A stretch of 64,000 nt of DNA from Mytilus californianus. Lineage: Eukaryota > Mollusca > Bivalvia > Mytilida > Mytilidae. The notes below the pieces were generated by a model that did no database searches, was not told where the DNA came from, and saw nothing but the letters and a program-made list of their open reading frames with translations. The DNA lies in NCBI RefSeq assembly GCF_021869535.1, contig NW_026262679.1:79667143-79731142 (forward strand). The letters are read 5' to 3'. The translations under genes and the position numbers were made by a program. Of the stretch, positions 52,601 to 61,600 are shown piece after piece; position 1 is the first letter of the stretch, and the number at the start of each line of letters is the position of its first letter.

Positions 52601-55600
52601 AATTCAAAAAGGGGGGAAGTCCATAAAAATTGACAAAATCAAACGCTATTAACCAATGGAATAAGTGAAAAACAACTCATATTCCTGATTTGATACAGGC
52701 ATTTTTCGAACTACATGTAGCTAAACCTCCCACTTGTATGACAGTTGTTTATAGTTCTGTTATGTTGACAAAATTGGGTGAGCAACTCAGACATAATAGG
52801 TTAATGTGACAATAATTGGATCCAACAGTCAAAACTGTAAACTAACATCCCAGACGTACGACAGAACTGACTAAAAAATTCAAGCAAACATACAAATTAA
52901 TCTAACAAAGACGCCAACAAGTGTAGTACATAGTAAAAAAGTAAAAAATGAAAACAACACGTTATAAATTTCATGTGTCCGAAGTTTGACAATGACGTAA
53001 AAAATAAAAGTTTTTGTCGTTGATAGTACATACCGTATATAGTATACACTTTCTCGACAGAGTAATAATTAAGTCAATATAAATACAAAACACCTTCCTG
53101 CTTTCTGATACCTTGAATTAAGAGTGGGGTATACTTTGCATGACAAGGTGTGCATGCCAAACTCAACTGTAGTGTAGTTGAAATACAAATCCTTTATTGT
53201 TATTAGTTACTTAGGTGTATACCTTTATTTTGAAAAGTGCCTGTACTTGGTACCTCATACCTCGAGATAATTGATAAACATGATTCAAATGACTACATTT
53301 GGATAATTGATGTGTTTTGTTTTTATTTTACAGATCTTTCACTAGATATTCCACCTCAGTTCAGTACCAGATCATCAAAAATTAAAGAAGGTGATCCAGT
53401 ATGTCGCCTAGAAGGTACACAATAAAACAGTAGGACCTAGGAAAATATATTACAATCCTAAAACTTCAGAAGTTTTAAAAATTAACGGTTCATTTAAATA
53501 CTTATGACATTACTAAGTATGTGTCAAGTCCTAAGTAAGATATGACTTGAGAGCATCCTATTAATTACATCCAAATTAAAAAAAATGGTGCAATCAGGTT
53601 TACTTTTGATTGGTTGTATTATTTTTGTGGATTGAGGAAACATTGTGTTTTCGGGGATACTTGAATTTGGTTTTGACATATTGCATACAAGCATTAAAAA
53701 AAAATATATTTTTTTGAAATTTTGAATCCGTGGTTTTACCTACCCCTCTAACTCCAGCAGTATTGGTACTCCACAAATAATACTAATTCAAAGTACTTCT
53801 GTTCACAATATTGATTTGGGAGTTAATTTGAAAATTCTGTCAACAAAATTAATGTAATGTACATAATCTCTAAATAGCTGTTTATTGTCTTCAATAAATG
53901 GTTTGATTAAGTAGCATTATCTGTAAAAAAGCAAACATGTATTTGTCTTCTTTTTCAGATTGTCTTTCAAGTTTTACAGAGTTAGAAGAATTAGAAGCTT
54001 CTGAACTGTATATGTGTAGTAATTGTAAAAAGAAGCAACGTTCCACCAAGAAATTCTGGATTCGCAGGTTGCCAAATGTAAGAAAATTCTACAAGTTGTT
54101 ACAACAGTTAACCGAACTAGCAGAGATTTTTCCAAAGGACGTGAAGTTCTGCACCATTTATTTAAATTTATAATCTAAATAAATTATAGGGTTTCTCATA
54201 CAAAAAAGTACAACCTATTTCTGCCTATTTTATTTATAGATAACAGTGGATGCATATTTTCTCTTTATAATATTTAAATAGACTGCCCAGAAAAAAACTA
54301 CAGTAAGATTGATTCATGATTGAACATATCTGTAAATGTCAGATTTGATAACAAAAAGCTTCAATATAGAAATTAAGTACTATCTAAAAAAAAAAAAAAC
54401 CACTAAGAAAATTGCTAAGTGAAATGCATAAAAAAAAAGTAAACAGATCAGTGATGAAATAAACAGCCGACATCTTTTTTGTTTGAGTAACTGTGATATA
54501 GAATGATAGGACTGAGATCTGTTTTACTTCATTATTCTGCCATTTCGTCATCTTCAACTTCAGATTTTCTGATCTAAAAAAACCATTAACAACGGCTTAA
54601 TCTTTTCCCCTGTAAAATTCAAGGATCTGCCCATAAGTTTTATTTGAATATGATGTCTGGCCTTTGAATTTTGTTTTGCATCACATCATGAGTATTGTTG
54701 TGATAAGGCTGCATCCACTTTCGTTGAAAATAGGGAAAGAGTGTCCTCTGGAGAAAAGTGGTTACAAGCTCTTGGTACTACTCAACTTTATATATGTTGA
54801 GCATCACTTTCTAGAGAAATTTCCTCTCCGTCACTCATGATTGAACTTCAATTCAACTGTAGAACTAGATTAAGTGTTTAACTCAATAATTAGAGAGCGG
54901 CACCAAAAGAATTATATAAAGGTCTAAAACGGAATTACCGTGTTATTGTGCATTGAAAAATAAAGAGTAATATTTTTATTAAATAAGAAATGTTATCCTT
55001 GAAATACAGTAATAAAAGTAAACAGATCAGTGATGAAATAAACAGCCGACATCTTTTTTGTCTGATTAACTGTGATATAAAATGATAGGACTGAGATCTG
55101 TTTTACTTTTATGTTTCATTCATTTTTTTCCAAACGAAGAGAATTGAAAACATATTGTTTGCTGTTTCCTTTAAAATTGTACTTCTGTGTGGGTACTGTT
55201 ACACCAGTGTTCATTTCAAAGGTTCGATAAAATAACCTGAAGATTTATTTCGGAAACGTTTCCCACGTGTCCATCACTGTTGGCTTGGCTTCAATACAAC
55301 TGTAGAATTGTTTGGTGTTAAACTACAAAATTAAAAAAAAAGACACCAAAAGAATTATATAAAGGTCTAAAAGTGATAACCCTGTTATTAAGGAAAGAAA
55401 AAAAGGAATACTTTGATTAAATAAACATTTAAGTAAGATACAGTTAAAAAAGTAAACAGATCAGTGATGAAATAAACAGCCGACATCTTTTTTGTCTGAT
55501 TAACTGTGATATAAAATGATAGGACTGAGATCTGTTTTACTTTATTCAATTTCTCATCTTAAAGTACAGATTATCTGATATAACTGCTTAATGTAACAAT

Positions 55601-58600
55601 TACAACAACACTTAAAGTTCAGGTCAGGAAAATTTTTAAAACCAATCATTGACCAAACAAGTCTTTACTAATACCCGGTAAAGACTATGATAAGTAAACA
55701 ATGTAAACTTTTTTTTAAGGAAGATGAAGTCTGTAATTCCATCAGTATTCCTTTAAAACTTTCATACTTTGCTCTGTGGTTGCAATATGGCAATCATATT
55801 GAAAATATGAACCTCCTGTTTTCAGATTTTGGACTGATTTTAATTATTTCTCTGCTTTCCCATGCTGGAACTCAGTAATTTTTGTCATTGAATGCTATAG
55901 TGGGTACCTTGATTGTGTCATCTACCATATTTAAGGATTTTGACAGGTTGCATCTGTGACAATTAACTTAAGAATTTTCCAATTTATATTATTCCGAAGG
56001 CTGTTTTAAAATAGTGGGGGTATACTGTTTTACCTCTGTTTGACCGTCCGTCAGTCAGTCCTTCCGTCCCATGAATATATTTTGTTGCATCTTTCTCAGG
56101 AACTACATAACAAGGATTTCTGAAATTTGGTTTCAGGGTTTATAAGAGTCGGCTATACCATGTGATGCGTTTTCAGATTCATCACTCAACAACTTCCTGT
56201 TTACCGAACACTTGTATCATTTTACACATGATAGCCAAGTTGAAAATTTTCGTCACATTTTTCTCAGGAACTACAATACAAGGATTTCTGAAATTTGGTT
56301 TCAGGATTTATATAAGTCAGCTATACCGTGTGATGCACTTTCAGATTCATCACTCAACAACTTCCTTTTTACCTTATACTTTTAGCGGGGCGGGGGTATC
56401 ATTAGTGAGCAGTAGCTCACAGATTCACTTGTTAATCTTGATTATTGTCTCTTTATGGTACTTTTTTTATAATTTGTTTAAATGGATTTATGATGTTAAC
56501 AAACTGCAGACATATTTAATCATCTGAATAACAATGATATTTATTGATAGGACTGAGATCTGGCATTCATTATTGATGGGTCGTCATTTAATCTTCATTC
56601 TGACTCTAGCACGTTTATATTGACTTTATTTAACATGTTTAAGAAGATCTTAAATATTGTTCTCTTCAAAATACTTAAGCTTCTCAGAAAAGTTAAGCTC
56701 ATATGTAGAATATATGCATTATGATAGAATGTATTTGAATATGATTGAATTAAAAAATCATATCAGTATTTATTGTCCTAAGTAAGTTGATTTATTTATA
56801 AACATAGCCTATTTACCCTGTTTCATTAGATTCATAAATTTCCATACAGAAATTGGGTATTTTGAAGAAAAGAATCACTCATTATGAAAATTTTTAAATA
56901 ATGTATAAAAAAGTAAACAGATCAGTGATGAAATAAACAGCCGACATCTTTTTTGTCTGATTAACTGTGATATAAAATGATAGGACTGAGATCTGTTTCA
57001 TTTAAACATTCATTCCACCCTTTAACCTAGGGTTTATATTTTCTTTTAACTCTATTCTAACTTTGCACAGAGATTGTAATGGACCTCTGATTTTGGACAG
57101 ATTTAATTATTTATTACATGTGGAACTCAGTCATTTTTGCCATTTAATGATGAAGAGGGAGCCTAGTTTATGTTGTCTGGCAACAACTACCATATTGTGC
57201 ATTTTGATTGTTTTCACCTTTAATAATGACTAGAGAAAATTCTTACACTTGAAAATTTTACAATCTTTATGAGGCTGAAGGTTGTTTTGCAGCTCCTGCT
57301 TATTTTCTCTGTATGGTAGACATTTATAAATAGTAATTTAATAAATAAGATCAATAAAGTTATTTCATGAGAACAATTCATAAAATTTTTTTAAATAATT
57401 TCTATGATCACTGAAAAATTTTGTTGGATCTATGATGTTAACAAACTGCAGACATATTTAATCATCTGAATAACTATGATATTTATTGATAGGACTGAGA
57501 TCTAGCTTTAGTTATTAAGGGTGCATATTTAGTCTCTATTCTGACAGAATATTTTTGTCGTGGAAGGCAAGACATAGCTATCGCTTTTCAGGTGACGTTA
57601 TTAATTCACCATTAAGTATTTTCATAAAATTCAGCTTTAGATGCTTTTGTATTTACTTTGTTTACTGAGATGTTAATATTGAACAGTAATTGTCATAATC
57701 CATCCCGTGAAGGGAACTAGTCATGAATAGGACATATTTGCTTCAGTATCTTATAAACTTCTTATAAGGAAAATTGTAAAGTGAAATACAGTTAATAAAA
57801 GTAAACAGATTAGTGATGAATCAAACAGCCGACATATTTTTTGTCTGATTAACTGTGATATAAAATGATAGGACTGAGATCTGTTTAAAAAAGTACATAA
57901 TGTACAGAAATTTATCCCTTTCTAGGCAACTAGTCAGTAATAGGACATATTTGCTTCAGCATTCTAGTACTTAACTCAATGGAGTTAAAACTTCATTACA
58001 GAAATATTAAAAAAAATTGATTGAACTGTTTGAAAAATTAACTTTTTATATTCATTGTTTACTTTTGCATGAATGATATGTATAAAAAAAATAGTAGTAT
58101 TATACGAAGAGAACCAGAATATCTTGATAAGAAAATCTTGTAAAAAGTGAAATACTGAAAAGAGTAAATGGATCAGTGATGAATCGAACAGCCGACATCT
58201 TTTTTGTCTGATTGTCTGTGATATAAAATGATAGGACTTAGATCTGTTTTACAAATTCAATAATTTCCTCTTCAGTTGTTATTTTGTTTACTTTGTTATA
58301 TTTGAAAAGTAAATGATGTACAGAAGTCAATCCCTGTCTAGGTAACTAGTGTTTAGTCTTGAATGAATTTCATGTAGCAATAAACCAAAGAAAATAAGTC
58401 GTATTATACGAAGAGAACCAGAAAGTAAACAGATCAGTGATGAATCAAACAGCCGACATATTTTTGTTTGATTAACTGTGATATTAAATGATAGGACTGA
58501 GATCTGTTTTACTTCATAAATCAATTTCATCATCTTATAAAAGTTTAGATTGTCTGATTTAATAAACATGGACAAGATCTTAATGTATCTAAAGGTTGCA

Positions 58601-61600
58601 ATTCTGTAAATATTGACAATGCAGTTTCCCATATGAGTCCTTCGACGGCTAAAACTGTGCCACTTTTACTATGAAGTTTCGTAAAAAATTATATCCTAGA
58701 ATGAAATGTTCATATGCACTACAATCTCTTTCAAAAGTCAAAACATTGGGCTGTGCGGTGTATTTTCAACATTTATTTGCCCCGAACTTCCAAGAGTTTA
58801 AACATATACTAAAATTCTGTACTACCCCTCCCTTCACTTTGGGTCTTCTTCAGAATTTCAATTTTGCCGCCATCCATGAGCATTTATACTGGTAACATTC
58901 CCAAGTTGTGTCTCGGTGAAATGCAACATAGAGATCATATCTGGGAACCAATACGTAAAACAAAACAAAATATCTATGAATATTATATATCTCCCAAAGG
59001 AGGCGTGGTTTGTGACACAGCTGAATTTACAAATTGCAACGTATAAAGATTGCATCAACACTGAGGTTTATGTCAGGAATTTTTTTTATACCAACCAAAG
59101 ACCAAACAAGTTGAGAATTTTCCAATCTTGTTTGGTGCTGAAGGCTGTTCTTCAAAAGAGCACAGCTTAAAGCAGGTCAATTCTTAATGTTGATCTTTTT
59201 TAATTAAATCTAGCTTATTTTTGCTGTATGGTACATATCTTTTCTATGTATGTAAACAGAGTTTAAATGAAGTTGATGAAGAAAACTATTTGTATAAACA
59301 AATTAAAGATCAAAATTCATATTCATATTTGAAAATATGTTCTATATAGTTATTTAATTACTGAGAAATGTTGCTTGATCTATGATGTTAACCAACTGCA
59401 GACATATTTAATCATCTGAATAACTATGATATTTATTGATAGGACTGAGATCTAGCATTAGTCATTGATGGGTAGTAATTTAATTTTCATTCTGATAGAA
59501 TACTGTATATTTCTGAAGTTTTTGTGATGGTTTTATTATTGCGAAAATTCTGATGGGACAGGTGTTGCAAAAGTAAAATCTTGAATTTAAAATCTTTTTA
59601 ATAGTATCTTATTTGAATAGGACATTCCCTGAATTCGTAAAAATTTGTCTTTCATTTTTGTACATTATTTAACAAGTAGAAAAATAAACGAAAGAAAATT
59701 CGTAGTATTATACAAGAGAACCAAAATTTTACATTCAGAAAATTGTTGAGTTAAATGTAAAGTTAAAAGACAGTAAACAGATCAGTGATGAAATAAACAG
59801 CCGACATATTTTTGTCTGATTAACTGTGATGTAAAATGATAGGACTGAGATCTGTTTAAATCGTGATTCGTTCCATTTCATCAACAAGCTGAATGTTATA
59901 AAGGTCTAAATCCGAATTACCATGTTATTGTGCTGAGAAAAATAAAAAAAAATAAAATTTGTATTGAATAAAAAATATTACCAGTGAAATAAGTAAACAG
60001 ATCAGTGATTAAATAAACCGCCGACATCTTTTTTGTCTGATTAACTGTGATATAAAATGATAGGACTGAGATCTGTTTTATTTCATACCATTTCATCATC
60101 TTTAAGTGCAGAATGTCTAGATATGAAGGAAAAAAAACATGAAAACAAATTAATTTTACAATTACAACAATACTGAAGTTTATGTTAGGAATTTTTTTAA
60201 AAAATGCTAATGCTCAGTGTAAAATATCGACAAATATAATGCCTTCCCATGTTAAAATGAGCATAGGGCTTGCATGACATGAAGGAATTATTCTTAGATA
60301 AAAGATCAAAACTGTTAGAAATATATATTTACAAATATTTTTTTTTTTTTTATTGTTGCCAGATCTATGATGTTAACAAACTGCAGACATATTTAATCAT
60401 CTGAATAACTATGATATTTATTGATAGGACTGAGATCTAGCATTAGTTATTAATTGGTAGTCATTTAATCTTCATTCTGATAGAATACTGTATCTTTTGA
60501 ATAGGTGTTGCAAAAATAAAATCTTGAATTTAAAAATTTTATATCTTAATTGTATGCAGCATTTTCTGAAATCAAAACATTTTGTTTTGCATTTTTGTAG
60601 ATTGTTCAACATTTGTAATAATAAATGCACTCAAATTTTTACAGTATCAGTTTGATTAAACATGCACAATTCTGTTGCGTAAATTCAAGAAAAAAAAACC
60701 TAGCATAATTCTCTTTAAAATTTCATAATGACATGTAGAAAAATAAACAAAAGTAAAGTAGTAAATTATACAAAAAGGACCAAAATCTCTTAAAGAAAAT
60801 TGTTCACTGAAATACAGTAAAAAAAAGTAAACAGATCAGTGATGAAATACACTGCCGACATATTTTTGTCTGATAAACAGTGATAAAAAATGATAGGACT
60901 GAGATCTGTTTTACTTCATGATTCATTTGATTTCATCATCTAAAAGTAGAGACTGCAGTTTGACATAAAAAAAAAAACAACATGGAAAACAGCTTTCTGA
61001 ATGGATTACAACACACTAAAGTTCATGTCAGAATTTTGTGTCTTCTACCAAACATGGACTAATCATGTCAGACTATGAAAGCTTATGATAATTCATGAAA
61101 CAATATGAACTTGATGTAACTCTGCTGGATCTATGATGTTAACAAACTGCAGACATATTTAATCATCTGAATAACTATGATATTTATTGATAGGACTGAG
61201 ATCCAGCATTAGTTATTAATTGGTAGTCATTGAATATTCATTCTGACACATTATTAGTTTGATAAACACAATTTTGTCAACTTAATTTCAGAAGAACCTT
61301 GATATAGTTCTGTGTAAATTACTAAGTCCTGCATGAATGAAGAAATGTAAACAAAATAAAAATAATAATATTATTACGAAAGAATCTCATTTGGAAGAAC
61401 TTGAGTAAAAGATGTACATAAAAGTAAACAGATCGGTGATGAAATAAACAGCCGACATATTTTTTGTCTGATTATCTGTGATATAAAATGATAGGACTGA
61501 GATCTGTTTCACTTTATTCCATTTCATCATCTTAAAGTACAGATTGTCCAATTTAAAAATAAAACATGGACAACAACTTAATGTAACGACACTGAAGTTC

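Noticed and set aside
58671-59170. Overlapping short plus-strand frames between snoRNA copies
   Set aside because: They contain ordinary intron sequence with no domain and lie wholly within USP3 intron 12.
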